Source of the DNA: Alphaproteobacteria bacterium
GTDB taxonomy: Bacteria; Pseudomonadota; Alphaproteobacteria; ATCC43930; CGMCC-115725
Assembly (NCBI GenBank): GCA_030040495.1
Contig: JASHTP010000250.1
Span: forward strand, 1 to 36,894
Length of the DNA: 36,894 nt
Direction of reading: 5' to 3'
Below, piece after piece: positions 15,411 through 23,964 of the stretch (its first letter is position 1; every line of letters starts with the position of its first letter). The position numbers and the translations under genes are program-made. The notes beneath the pieces were generated by a model that ran no database searches, was not told the DNA's origin, and worked only from the letters and a program-made list of their open reading frames with translations.

Positions 15411-16201
15411 CCGCCATCGAGCTCGACCGGCTGACGCTGCGGCGCGGCGAGCGCACCGTGCTCGCCGGCGTCGACGCCACCATCGACGAGGGCGAGTTCA
15501 TCGGCGTCTTCGGTCCCAACGGCTCCGGCAAGACGAGCCTGCTGCAGGCGCTGCTCGGCCTGTTGCGGCCGGCGGCGGGCGCGATCCGCCTCTTCGGCCG
15601 CCCGCCGATGCATGGCAGCCCGATCTGCGGCTACCTGCCGCAACGGCGATCCGCGCTCGCGGATCTGCGCCTGCGCGGCTGGGACATCGTCGCCAGCGCC
15701 GTCAACGGCTACCGCTGGGGCTTGCCGATCCTCGGCGCCGAAGGCAGGCGCGAGGTCGCCTGGGCGCTCGCGACGGTCGAGGCGGACGAGCTCGCGCGGC
15801 GGCCGATCCAGCAGCTCTCGGGCGGCGAAGTGCAGCGCCTCCTGCTGGCGCAGGCGCTCCTCGGCAAGCCCCGGCTGCTGCTGCTCGACGAGCCGCTCAT
15901 CAGCCTCGATCCGCACTATCAGCAGTCGGTGGTCGAGCTGGTGAAGCGCGTGCAGAGGACGCTCGGCATGACCGTGCTGTTCACCGCTCACGAGATCAAC
16001 CCGCTGCTCGGCGCGATGGACCGCGTGCTCTATCTCGGGCACGGCCGCGCCATGCTCGGGACGGTGGACGAGGTGATGACCAGCGAGGTCCTGTCGCGGC
16101 TCTACGACACGCCCATCGACGTACTCCACGTCAAAGGCAGGATCATCGTCGTCGCGGCACATGGCGAGGTGGAGGCCGATGCCCATCGCCACGATGCTTG
16201 A
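15407..16201 (+). CDS. znuC: Metal ABC transporter ATPase (ZnuC-like)
   Basis: 264 residues, start overlapping the binding-protein stop (ATGA). Walker A is GPNGSGKTS near 36, signature QLSGGEVQRL near 137, Walker B RLLLLDEP followed by LISLDP near 155, and the switch His is in TVLFTAHEINPLLG. The manganese/zinc/iron-chelate ATPase pattern (LDPHYQQSVVELVKRVQ) supports the metal family. The C-terminus ends with VEADAHRHDA, two histidines near the end. It powers import through the downstream permease, which it overlaps by 23 bp. Confidence 0.88.
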   Translation: MTAIELDRLTLRRGERTVLAGVDATIDEGEFIGVFGPNGSGKTSLLQALLGLLRPAAGAIRLFGRPPMHGSPICGYLPQRRSALADLRLRGWDIVASAVNGYRWGLPILGAEGRREVAWALATVEADELARRPIQQLSGGEVQRLLLAQALLGKPRLLLLDEPLISLDPHYQQSVVELVKRVQRTLGMTVLFTAHEINPLLGAMDRVLYLGHGRAMLGTVDEVMTSEVLSRLYDTPIDVLHVKGRIIVVAAHGEVEADAHRHDA

Positions 16202-17030
16202 CTATGATTTCATGCGGACGGCCTTCGCCGCGGGCTTCGTCGTGGCGCTGGTCGCCGGCGCGGTGGGCTATTTCCTCGTGCTGCGCAATCTCACTTTCGC
16301 CGGGCACGCGCTCTCCCATGTCGGCTTCGCCGGCGCAACCGGCGCGCTGCTGGTCGGGCTCGCGCCCTTCTGGGGACTGCTCATCTTGACGCTGGCGGCG
16401 GGCACGGCGATGGGGCTGCTCGGCGAGCGGCTGCGCGGCCGCGACGTCGCCATCGGCGTCATCTTGTCGCTGTCGCTCGGCCTCGGCGTGCTGTTCCTGC
16501 ATCTCTACACCGCCTATGCGGCGCAGGCGACCGCGCTGCTCTTCGGCAACGTGCTCGGGGTGAGCGGCGACAATCTGCGCGATCTCGCGCTGCTGGCGGT
16601 GGCGAGCCTCGTGGCCCTGGCGGCGATCTCGCGGCCGCTGCTCTTCGCCACCCTGGAGCCCGAGCTGGCCGAGGCGAAGGGCCTGTCGCTGCGGCTCGTC
16701 TCGGTGCTGTTCCTGCTGATCGTCGCCGTCGCCGTCGCCGAGGCGATCCAGATCGTCGGCATCCTGCTGGTGTTCGCGCTCATGGTCGGCCCGGCGGCCG
16801 CAGCGCTGCGTCTCACCACCAGCGTCAAGGCGGGCGTCGCCGTCTCCGTCCTGCTCGCAGCGACCGAGACCTCGGCCGGCATCACGCTCGCCTACCTGAC
16901 CGACGCGCCGCCGACCTTCTGGATCACGCTGCTGAGCTCCGCCATCTATCTGCTGGCCCTGCTGGTGCCGCAGGGCGGCCGCGCCGCCGCGCCGCGGGAG
17001 GGAGAGAGAGCGGGCCTCCTCGAGCCGTGA
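16179..17030 (+). CDS. znuB: Metal ABC transporter permease (ZnuB-like)
   Basis: The ATG at 16179 follows GGAGG and gives 283 residues; an inner ATG at 16194 is the alternative. It is highly hydrophobic with the ABC-3 family sequences FLVLRNLTFAGHALSHVGFA near 30-50, DVAIGVILSLSLGLGVLFL near 90 and IQIVGILLVFALMVGPAAAA near 190-210, typical of ZnuB/TroC/SitC permeases. Together with the two preceding genes it completes a three-component importer in A-C-B order. The start overlaps the ATPase gene, so translation is coupled. The C-terminus is a short charged tail. Confidence 0.9.
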   Translation: MPIATMLDYDFMRTAFAAGFVVALVAGAVGYFLVLRNLTFAGHALSHVGFAGATGALLVGLAPFWGLLILTLAAGTAMGLLGERLRGRDVAIGVILSLSLGLGVLFLHLYTAYAAQATALLFGNVLGVSGDNLRDLALLAVASLVALAAISRPLLFATLEPELAEAKGLSLRLVSVLFLLIVAVAVAEAIQIVGILLVFALMVGPAAAALRLTTSVKAGVAVSVLLAATETSAGITLAYLTDAPPTFWITLLSSAIYLLALLVPQGGRAAAPREGERAGLLEP

Positions 17031-17055
17031 CGCCGTCGTCGCCGGCGGCGCGCCC

Positions 17056-17493
17056 TCATCCGAAGTCGATGCCGACGAGCAGCATGTCGACGGTGGCGCC
17101 GTCGGCGGCGAGCGGCAGGTAGAGCACCTCGTACTGGCGAAGCTTGTCGTCCATCAGCCGTTCGCGGTGGAAGACCGCCGGCAGGCCGGTGGCGACGATC
17201 TCGCCGTAGACCTGCCGCAGCAAGGCCCGGTATTCCGGCAAGGGATGATCGTCGACGTACTTGCCGGTGAGATCGGTGCCGTCGCGGCGCGCGATCTCGG
17301 TGCCGACCAGCCGGAAGCGGAAGCGCAAGGGGTCGCGGAGCACCTCGACGAGCGCCACGCTGGCGAGCGCGTAGGCGAAGTCGACGGGATCGAGCGCCGC
17401 GCGTGCCGGCAGCGTCCGGCCCGCCCGCTTGCTCTCCCAGTAATCGAACAGCCGACGCAGCCGTTCGCTTCTGATGTCCTCCCGCTGCATCAT
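17056..17493 (-). CDS. PAS-domain protein (PAS_5 type)
   Basis: 145 residues from ATG at 17493; a start at 17583 would add a low-complexity Gly/Arg leader and is less likely. The sequence FDYWESKRAGRTLPARAALD, then FRFRLVGTEIARRDGTDLTGKYVDD and ends in VDMLLVGIDFG, is the pattern of the small PAS_5 (PF07310) proteins common in alphaproteobacteria. They consist of a single PAS fold with no output domain and have no established general function. It converges on the metal permease gene with 25 bases between stops. It appears to be a single-gene unit; no cofactor residue can be named. Confidence 0.75.
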   Translation of the reverse strand: MMQREDIRSERLRRLFDYWESKRAGRTLPARAALDPVDFAYALASVALVEVLRDPLRFRFRLVGTEIARRDGTDLTGKYVDDHPLPEYRALLRQVYGEIVATGLPAVFHRERLMDDKLRQYEVLYLPLAADGATVDMLLVGIDFG

Positions 17494-17646
17494 GCGCGCC
17501 GATCGCTTCCCGCGCCCGCCCTGCGATCCTCGCCCGGGCCCCCCGACTCCTTCAGCCTGACGAAAGATCGGCCGGGACGCCACCTTTTCCTCGCGGGGCG
17601 GGCCCAGCCTCTCCGCGCGGGGCCGCGGCCGGCGGACGGACGCCGG

Positions 17647-18630
17647 TCAGCTGCCGCCGGCGCCGTGCAGGTTCGGCCAGGTGACGTCGTCGAAGCCCGG
17701 CGCCTTCGTCGCCACGCCGACGCGGACCATGAAGGCGCCGAGCTTCACCAATCCGTGCGGCTCGGGCGTGAACCGGACGCCGTCCTGCTTCAGCTCGGCG
17801 GCCCAGTCCGCCGCGGTCAGCTTGGTGCGCTCCTCGGCGGCGAGGAAGGCGGCTGCCTCCTCGGGCTTGGCGTTGAGCCAGTCGATCGCATCCGTCAAAG
17901 CATGGATGGTGGCGTCGTAGGCCTTGGCGCGGCCGACGAAGCCCGCGCCGGCCGCGGCGACGATATAGGTGAAGTTCGCCGCGCTGAAATCATGGTTGGT
18001 CAAGATCGCGTGCATGCCGGGCTCGCGCAGCAGGATGCGGACATAGGGCGGCGAGGCGAAGGTCGCGACGATATCGCGCTTGGTCATCACCGCTGCGACC
18101 CCGTCGGGATGGGACATGGTGACGAAGTTGTTGTCGAGCGCATGGGCGTTGCCGAGCTCGCTCTCCGCCGCCATCTGCACGATCAGCGACAGCGGCGAGC
18201 CGATCGACACCACGTTGATCTTGTCGCCCGGCTTCAGATCCTTGATCGAATGGATGTCGTCGCGATAGGTGATGAGCTTCGCCGGCATGTCGGAGATGCC
18301 AAGCGCGATCTTTAGGTCGGCGCCGCGCGCCCAGGCCTGGATGATCGGCGACATGGCGAGACCGCCGATGTCCACCGTGCCCGACAGCAGCGCCTCACGC
18401 ACGGCCGCGCCGCCGGCGAGCTGCACCAGCGCCACATCGGCGTCGGGCAGATACTTGCGCAGCATTTCCGGCTTCTTCGCCACGATGAAGAGCGGGGCAT
18501 AGCCGAGCCCGTGCTCCACCGCGATGCGCACAGTCTCGCGCGCCGCGACGCCCTGCGCGGCCCCTGCCAGGATCATGGCGGCCAAGGCGATGCTTCTCGC
18601 CAGCCTTGTCCGACGCGACCGAACTCCCAT
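17647..18630 (-). CDS. ABC transporter substrate-binding protein, nitrate/sulfonate/taurine (SsuA/NMT1) type
   Basis: 327 residues, ATG at 18630 with GGGAGG upstream. A basic N-terminus plus LARSIALAAMILAGAAQGVAA makes a Sec signal peptide. The mature start ETVRIAVEHGLGYAPLFIVA, and the later VDIGGLAMSPIIQAWARGADL, are characteristic of the NMT1/SsuA group, whose members bind sulfonates, nitrate, pyrimidine precursors or other small molecules in the periplasm. It is the last gene of a minus-strand ATPase-permease-binding protein series. Next to a sulfatase, a sulfur-containing ligand such as a sulfate ester or sulfonate is a reasonable guess but not shown. The 153 bases beyond its stop, up to the PAS gene, hold nothing I recognise. 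Confidence 0.85.
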   Translation of the reverse strand: MGVRSRRTRLARSIALAAMILAGAAQGVAARETVRIAVEHGLGYAPLFIVAKKPEMLRKYLPDADVALVQLAGGAAVREALLSGTVDIGGLAMSPIIQAWARGADLKIALGISDMPAKLITYRDDIHSIKDLKPGDKINVVSIGSPLSLIVQMAAESELGNAHALDNNFVTMSHPDGVAAVMTKRDIVATFASPPYVRILLREPGMHAILTNHDFSAANFTYIVAAAGAGFVGRAKAYDATIHALTDAIDWLNAKPEEAAAFLAAEERTKLTAADWAAELKQDGVRFTPEPHGLVKLGAFMVRVGVATKAPGFDDVTWPNLHGAGGS

Positions 18631-18660
18631 GGACGCCTCCCTTCCCCGTTCCGGCGGGCC

Positions 18661-19494
18661 TCAGTGCTCCGCCATTCCCCATTTCTGGATGGTTCGACGC
18701 TCGACCAGGCGGAAGAGCGAATCGACGGCGAGACCGATGAGAATGATGGTCAGCAGGCCGGCGAAGGTGCCTTCCGTGTCGAGATTGTAGCGGTCGATGA
18801 AGATGCGCCATCCCAGCCCGCCGCCGGCCGAGGCGGTGGCGCCGAAGACGAGCTCGGCGGCAATGACTGTGCGCCAGCCGAAGGCCCAGCTGATCTTGAT
18901 GCCGGTATAGATGTAGGGGAGCGCCGCCGGCACGTAGACGTGGCGGAAGAGCGCCAGCCCCCTGAGGCCCATGTTGCGGCCGACGAAGCGGATGGTCCGC
19001 GGCACGGTCGAGAAGCCCGTGAAGATGTTGAGGGCCATCGCCCAGACGACCGAGTTCACCAGCACGAAGAGCAGCGAGGTGGTGCTGGCGCCGAACCAGA
19101 GGAACGCAACCGGCAGCAGCGCGATCGCCGGCAGCGGGTTGAGGGCGGCGGCAACCGTCTGCAGCGCCTCGCGTCCCCAGGAGGAGAGGAAGGCGCCGAT
19201 ATTGAGCGCGACGGCGATGGCGAGCCCGACCAGCATCGCAATCAGCAGGTTCTGCACGGTGGCCCAGGTGCTGTAGATGAGCGACAGGTCGGCGATGCCG
19301 CGGAAGAACGAGCCGAACACGCCCTCGACCGAGGGGATCAGGATGGGCGACACGCCGGAGACGCGCACCGCGACCTCCCAGCCGCCGAAGAAGATCGCCG
19401 CGATGACGAGTTTGCGCGCCGCGACGCGCCAGAGCTCCGAATGCGCCGCTCGCGCCGTCCGGCCGGGCTCGCCCGATGCCTCGGCCGCGTTCAT
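18661..19494 (-). CDS. ABC transporter permease, SsuC/TauC type
   Basis: 277 residues with about six membrane segments. The family's characteristic permease stretch LNPLPAIALLPVAFLWFGAS lies near 115-135, and the EAA-like cytoplasmic loop is ALFRHVYVPAALPYIYTGIK near 180-200, followed by AFGWRTVIAAELVFGA. The start overlaps the ATPase stop by 4 bp and the binding protein starts 30 bases after its stop, so the three form one operon. It is the membrane channel of the nitrate/sulfonate/taurine-type importer. Confidence 0.9.
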   Translation of the reverse strand: MNAAEASGEPGRTARAAHSELWRVAARKLVIAAIFFGGWEVAVRVSGVSPILIPSVEGVFGSFFRGIADLSLIYSTWATVQNLLIAMLVGLAIAVALNIGAFLSSWGREALQTVAAALNPLPAIALLPVAFLWFGASTTSLLFVLVNSVVWAMALNIFTGFSTVPRTIRFVGRNMGLRGLALFRHVYVPAALPYIYTGIKISWAFGWRTVIAAELVFGATASAGGGLGWRIFIDRYNLDTEGTFAGLLTIILIGLAVDSLFRLVERRTIQKWGMAEH

Positions 19495-20264
19495 GCCGCC
19501 GCCTCCCGCGCCGCCGAGCTGGTCAGGAGATCGCGGATACGCTGGCGGAGCGCGGCGCTTTCAGGCTTGTCGCGGGTGTCGACATAGGGATTGTCGATGA
19601 TCTCGACGATGCGCCCGGGCCTGCTCCCCATGATGACGATGCGCTGCCCGAGGAACATCGCCTCGTCGATGCTGTGCGTCACGAAGATCAGCGTCCGCCG
19701 TGCCCGGTGCCAGATGTTGACGGTCTCCTGCTGCAGCGTGGCGCGGGTGATGGCGTCGAGCGCGGCGAAGGGCTCGTCCATGAGCAGGATGATGGGCTCG
19801 ATCGCCCAGGCGCGCGCGATCGCGACGCGCTGCTTCATGCCGCCGGACAAGGTGTGCGGGTAGAAGTCGCCATAGGCCTCGAGCCCGACCATGGCCAGCA
19901 CCGACTCGGCGCGGCGCGCGGCCTCGCTCCTGGAAAGGCCGCGCGTGAGGCGGACGGCATCCGCGACGTTGGCGCGCACCGTCTTCCACGGGAAGAGCTG
20001 GTCGAACTCCTGGAACACGACGAAGCGATCGGGCCCGGGCTCCGACACGACCCGCCCTTCGAGCCGGATCGCGCCGGCACTCGCCGGCTGGAAGCCGGCG
20101 ATCGCCTTGAGCAGCGTCGACTTGCCGCAGCCCGAGGGCCCCAGCAGCATCAACCGCTCGCCCTCGGCGACGGTGAAAGAGATGTGGTCGAGCACGAGGA
20201 GTTCGCCGGCGCCTAGCCTGAAGCGCACCGCGAGATCCTCGATCTTGAGCTGCTCCGCGTTCAT
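19491..20264 (-). CDS. ABC transporter ATPase, SsuB/TauB type
   Basis: 257 residues from ATG at 20264 (MNAEQLKIEDLAVRF); the longer frame up to 20372 is unlikely. Walker A is GPSGCGKST near 42, Q-loop VFQEFDQLFPWKTV near 90, signature LSGGMKQRVAIARA near 145, Walker B ILLMDEPFAALDAITR near 165 and the switch His in FVTHSIDEAM. The Q-loop and PFAALD patterns are typical of SsuB/TauB/NrtD. It is the first gene of the transporter series, 104 bases downstream of the sulfatase stop; read-through from the sulfatase is plausible. Confidence 0.9.
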   Translation of the reverse strand: MNAEQLKIEDLAVRFRLGAGELLVLDHISFTVAEGERLMLLGPSGCGKSTLLKAIAGFQPASAGAIRLEGRVVSEPGPDRFVVFQEFDQLFPWKTVRANVADAVRLTRGLSRSEAARRAESVLAMVGLEAYGDFYPHTLSGGMKQRVAIARAWAIEPIILLMDEPFAALDAITRATLQQETVNIWHRARRTLIFVTHSIDEAMFLGQRIVIMGSRPGRIVEIIDNPYVDTRDKPESAALRQRIRDLLTSSAAREAAA

Positions 20265-20368
20265 CACCGCCTCGGCTCTGCCGCCCGCCCCTGTCCGCCC
20301 GTCGCGGACGGCATCGGGGCAAGCCCTCCCTGTTGCCGGCACCATCGGGCGCTCTGCAGCGCCCCTCC

Positions 20369-22579
20369 TCAAGACATCATCTGGATCATCCGGGCGTTGC
20401 GCTCGAGCTCCTCCTGCGTCGGCGGCGTCGGATCGACCTCGAAGGTGACGCGATGCAGCGTGCCGCAGAACGCGAACGGCGCCCGATAGGCGTCCGACAC
20501 CGGCACGTTGCGGTCGGCCCCGATGTCGAGCCCGTCATAGGGCACGCCCACCATTACCTCGTCGAACGCGCGCTCGCCGATCGGTCGTCCGTCGAGCGAG
20601 AGTACGCCGATCCCTTTCGAGGGCCGCTCGGTCATGCGCATCTCGAAGCCGACGATCATCCGGCCGAGCGGCAGCGGCGCCGTCGATCGCAGCCGATGCG
20701 CGCGCGGCGCCAGCGCGATCTCGTAGACGAGACGGCCGTCGAGCACATAGAGCGCATAGCCGTAATAGCGCGAGCCGTAGGCGACGAGCACGCCCTCCGC
20801 GTCGGCGCGCTCGCGGGTGATCTCGGCACGGATGAGATGCGAGCGACCGCCCGTCCAGGGCGCCGCCTGCGAGCAGATCGGCTGCAGCGGCGGCACGAAC
20901 TCCCAGCTTCGGCGCCGCGGCCAGAGGCGACGCGTCTCGATCATCTTCAGCCAGAAGTTCCGGTCGTCGAGCGGCAGCACGTTGTAGCGCCGCGCCGCAT
21001 CGAGCCAGCGCCGCTCCAGCTCGCGCACCTTGTCGGGCCGCTCGTCCGCGAGATCCTGCGTCTCGTTGAAGTTCCGCGCGGCGTCGTAGAGCTGCCAGAC
21101 ATCCTGTTCATAGGCGATGCCGCGCTTGTGCCAGGTGACGATGCGCCAGCCCTCGGCGTACATCGCGCGCTGCCCGCCCATCTCGTAATACTGCTCGGTG
21201 TGGTGCGTCGGGGCGTCGCGGTCGTCGAAAGTGTGCGCGAAGCTCTTGCCCTCGACCGGCTTCGCCGGCCGGCCGCGCCAGGCGGTCGCGCGCGCCGCGC
21301 CGGCGATCTCCACCACCGTCGGATAGAGGTCGTTGACATGCGCATACTGGTCGCGGATCTCGCCGCGCGCGCGGACGCCCGCGGGCCAATGCACGATCAG
21401 CGGATCGGCGACGCCGCCCAGGAAGGTGAACTGCTTGTACATGCGGAAGGGCGTGTTCGACACCATCGCCCAGCCGCGAGGGTAGTGGGGGAAGGTCTCG
21501 GGACCACCCATCACCTCGCGCAGCGCGAGCGCCTCGGCGATGCTCGGCGGCCGCGCATAGGCGGTGAGCATGAGGTTGGGCGTGCCCTCCGGCGTGCCCT
21601 CCGCGCTCGCGCCATTGTCCGAGAGGAGCAGGATCAGCGTATCGTCGAGCAGGCCGAGCGCCGCCAGTGCCTCGGTCAGCCGCCCGACATTCCAGTCGAC
21701 GCGGTCGACGATTCCGGCATAGACCTCCATGTAGCGCGCGAAGACCTTTCGCTCGGCATCGCTGAGCGCGTCCCAAGGCTGGACGCCGGGGTTGCGCGGC
21801 GGCAGCTCGGTGTCGGGCGGCACGATGCCGAGCCGCTTCTGGCGCTGGAGGCGCGCTTCGCGCACGCGGTCCCAACCCTCGTCGTAGCGGCCGCGGTAGC
21901 GGTCGCGGTCCTCGGCCCGGGCGTGCAGCGGGCTGTGCGGCGCGTTGTAGGCGAGATGGAGCAGGAAGGGCTGATCCGGCGCGACGGCGCGGTGGTTGCG
22001 GACATAGTCGACGGCGCGGTCGGTGAAATCGTCGGTGATGTAGTAGCCCTGGCCCCCGACCTGGATCATCGAATTGCCCTCGTACATGTCGTAGGGGCTG
22101 AAATAGTCGTTGGAGTGCAGGTTGAACCAGTAGCAGCGGTCGAAGCCGCGCTGCGCCGGCCAGTTGTACATGGGGCCGCTCTGACTCAGCGTCCTGGACG
22201 AATTCACGTGCCATTTGCCGACCATGAAGGTGGCGTAGCCGGCCTCGCGCAGCGTCTCGGCGAGCGTGGGCGCCTCGAGCGTCAGATCGCCGCGATAGCC
22301 GTCCGAGCCGCCATCGAAGTCGGCGAGGAACCCCATGCCCGCGGAATGGTGATTGAGACCGGTCAGCAGCGCGGCCCGCGTCGCCGAGCAGATGCCGGTG
22401 GTGCGGAAGCGCCGGTAGCGCAGCCCGTGCGCCGCCAGGCGATCGATGTTCGACGTGCCGATCTCGCTGCCATAGCAGCCGAAATCCGCGAAGCCGAGAT
22501 CGTCGAGCACGATGATGACGACGTTCGGCCGTCCCTGCCCCGTCCCGCGCCGCGCGGGATCGCCCGCTTCGGAGCCCAC
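20369..22579 (-). CDS. Type I sulfatase (arylsulfatase-like), probably cytoplasmic
   Basis: 736 residues. The N-terminal metal pair is VLDDLGFADFGCYG (Asp about 26-27). The sulfatase signature is TGICSATRAALLTG, with Cys about 64 as the residue converted to formylglycine and Arg about 68 (CxAxR form of CxPxR). Further active-site candidates are VGKWH (Lys 122, His 124), APHSPLH near 215 and LLSDNGAS (Asp-Asn about 321-322). There is no signal peptide, so it should act in the cytosol on an imported sulfate ester. No formylglycine-generating enzyme is in the window. It lies between the CoA-transferase (16 bases upstream) and the sulfonate-type transporter, supporting sulfur scavenging or catabolism of a sulfated compound. 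Confidence 0.9.
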   Translation of the reverse strand: MGSEAGDPARRGTGQGRPNVVIIVLDDLGFADFGCYGSEIGTSNIDRLAAHGLRYRRFRTTGICSATRAALLTGLNHHSAGMGFLADFDGGSDGYRGDLTLEAPTLAETLREAGYATFMVGKWHVNSSRTLSQSGPMYNWPAQRGFDRCYWFNLHSNDYFSPYDMYEGNSMIQVGGQGYYITDDFTDRAVDYVRNHRAVAPDQPFLLHLAYNAPHSPLHARAEDRDRYRGRYDEGWDRVREARLQRQKRLGIVPPDTELPPRNPGVQPWDALSDAERKVFARYMEVYAGIVDRVDWNVGRLTEALAALGLLDDTLILLLSDNGASAEGTPEGTPNLMLTAYARPPSIAEALALREVMGGPETFPHYPRGWAMVSNTPFRMYKQFTFLGGVADPLIVHWPAGVRARGEIRDQYAHVNDLYPTVVEIAGAARATAWRGRPAKPVEGKSFAHTFDDRDAPTHHTEQYYEMGGQRAMYAEGWRIVTWHKRGIAYEQDVWQLYDAARNFNETQDLADERPDKVRELERRWLDAARRYNVLPLDDRNFWLKMIETRRLWPRRRSWEFVPPLQPICSQAAPWTGGRSHLIRAEITRERADAEGVLVAYGSRYYGYALYVLDGRLVYEIALAPRAHRLRSTAPLPLGRMIVGFEMRMTERPSKGIGVLSLDGRPIGERAFDEVMVGVPYDGLDIGADRNVPVSDAYRAPFAFCGTLHRVTFEVDPTPPTQEELERNARMIQMMS

Positions 22580-22595
22580 CTGCCGCTCCCCTCCC

Positions 22596-23816
22596 TCAGA
22601 TCACGCCCTTGGCGCGCAACGCCTCGAGCGCCGTCGCGTCGAGTCCGAGCGCGCCATAGATCTCGTCATTGTCCTGTCCGAGTTCCGGCCCGGTGGCGTG
22701 GATGGAGCCGGGCGCCGTCGCGAAGCGCGGCACCACGCATTGCATCTTCACCGGACCGAGCTCGCGGTCGACCACCGTCTCGATCATGCCGCGCGCGCGG
22801 AAATGCGGATCCTCGAACACGTCGCGGATCGAGTAGACGGGGCTGAAGGTGACTTCGTGCCGGGTCAGGATCTCGACCACTTGCGTCAGGTCCCGCGCCG
22901 CGATCCAGGCGGCGACCAGAAGGTCGAGCGCGCCGCGGTTCGCGACCCGCGCCGGGTTGTCGGCGAAGCGGGCGTCGCGCAACAGCTCCGGGCGCTCCAT
23001 GGCGTCGCAGAGATGCTCGAACATCGACTGGCTGGAGACCGCCATCGACACCCACTTGCCGTCCCGCGTGCGATAGATGTTCGACGGCGCGGAGTAGGCG
23101 CTCATGTTGCCGAGCCGCTCGCGCACCACGCCGAGCTGATCATATTCGATCGCCAGGAAATCGAGCGTGCGGAAGATGGCTTCGGTCGCCGACAGGTCGA
23201 TCTCCTCGCCGGGAGCGTCGGGATGGCGCAGGCGGCGATAGGCGGCGGCGACGATGCCGAGCGCCCCGAACAGCCCGGCGACGGAATCCGCCAGCGGGAA
23301 GCCGGCGTTGAGCGGCGGCCCGTCGGGAAAGCCGTTCAGGTAGGTGTAGCCCGACATCGCCTCGAACACGCGGGCGAAGCCCGGCTTCTGCCGATCGGGT
23401 CCGGTCTGCCCGAAACCGGTGACGCGCAGGATGGTGAGCGTCGGCTTGGCGGCGAAGAGCGCCTCCCGGCCGAGATCCCAGCCGTCCATCGTCCCGGTGC
23501 GGAAGTTCTCGACCAGAACGTCGAACTCGGACAGCAGGCGAAGGAACAAGGCGCGCCCCTGGGCCTTGCGTACATCGAGCGTGATGCCGCGCTTGTTGCG
23601 GTTCGAGACCTTCCACCACAGCGGCACCCCCTGCTTGTGGGGCGGCAGCGCGCGCAAGGCGTCGCGCCCGTCGGGCAGCTCGATCTTGACCACCTCGGCG
23701 CCGAGATCCGCGAGCAGGGTCGAGGCCAGCGGGCCCGCGAGCAGGGTGGCGAGATCGAGGATGCGGAGTCCGCGCAGGGGACCGCTGGGTCCGGCGCCAG
23801 GAGCGAGCGACGACAT
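22596..23816 (-). CDS. CaiB/BaiF (type III) CoA-transferase
   Basis: From ATG at 23816 the protein is 406 residues; the much longer open frame upstream shadows the divergent regulator. Family features are LRILDLATLLAGPLASTLLADLGAE near 18-41 split across the N-terminal Rossmann part, VKIELPDGRD, DVLVENFRTG near 99, and GFPLADSVAGLFGALG near 173 with the likely catalytic Asp about 177. It moves CoA between a donor thioester and a carboxylic acid, activating it for breakdown. It heads the minus-strand operon with the sulfatase and transporter. A perfect palindrome lies 21 bases upstream, suggesting control by the divergent GntR protein. The acid is unknown. Confidence 0.88.
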   Translation of the reverse strand: MSSLAPGAGPSGPLRGLRILDLATLLAGPLASTLLADLGAEVVKIELPDGRDALRALPPHKQGVPLWWKVSNRNKRGITLDVRKAQGRALFLRLLSEFDVLVENFRTGTMDGWDLGREALFAAKPTLTILRVTGFGQTGPDRQKPGFARVFEAMSGYTYLNGFPDGPPLNAGFPLADSVAGLFGALGIVAAAYRRLRHPDAPGEEIDLSATEAIFRTLDFLAIEYDQLGVVRERLGNMSAYSAPSNIYRTRDGKWVSMAVSSQSMFEHLCDAMERPELLRDARFADNPARVANRGALDLLVAAWIAARDLTQVVEILTRHEVTFSPVYSIRDVFEDPHFRARGMIETVVDRELGPVKMQCVVPRFATAPGSIHATGPELGQDNDEIYGALGLDATALEALRAKGVI

Positions 23817-23836
23817 CGGAACGGGAGTGTAGGAGC

Positions 23837-23848
23837 AACTATATAGTT
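23837..23848. promoter_or_regulatory. Operator-like palindrome, CoA-transferase side
   Basis: AACTATATAGTT is a perfect 12-bp palindrome 21 bases upstream of the CoA-transferase start. Its core ACTATATAGT recurs at 23913-23922. On the minus strand it contains a TATAGT that could serve as a -10 element, so binding would block the promoter. The divergent HutC-type regulator is the likely ligand-responsive binder. Confidence 0.6.
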
Positions 23849-23894
23849 TTGCAAGCGATCGCTCCAGCGTCCCGCTTGGCACCGCGGATGGCAA

Positions 23895-23922
23895 TTGCAA
23901 GGCGCCGGAGAAACTATATAGT
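23895..23922 (+). promoter_or_regulatory. Sigma-70-like promoter for the GntR regulator
   Basis: TTGCAA at 23895-23900 and TATAGT at 23917-23922 are 16 bases apart and 43 bases before the GTG start. The -10 is embedded in the second ACTATATAGT palindrome, which would make the gene autoregulated. Confidence 0.5.
23913..23922. promoter_or_regulatory. Operator-like palindrome, regulator side
   Basis: ACTATATAGT is a perfect 10-bp palindrome identical to the core of the copy at 23837-23848. The centres are 75 bp apart, close to seven helical turns. It overlaps the predicted -10 of the GntR gene. Confidence 0.6.
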
Positions 23923-23964
23923 GCGGAGCGGGCCGCGCCCGGTCCGCTCCTTGGACTCTCGCCT

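Noticed and set aside
20333..22846. 837-codon open frame on the plus strand
   Set aside because: It is antisense to the sulfatase, which has all active-site motifs; the antisense reading shows none.
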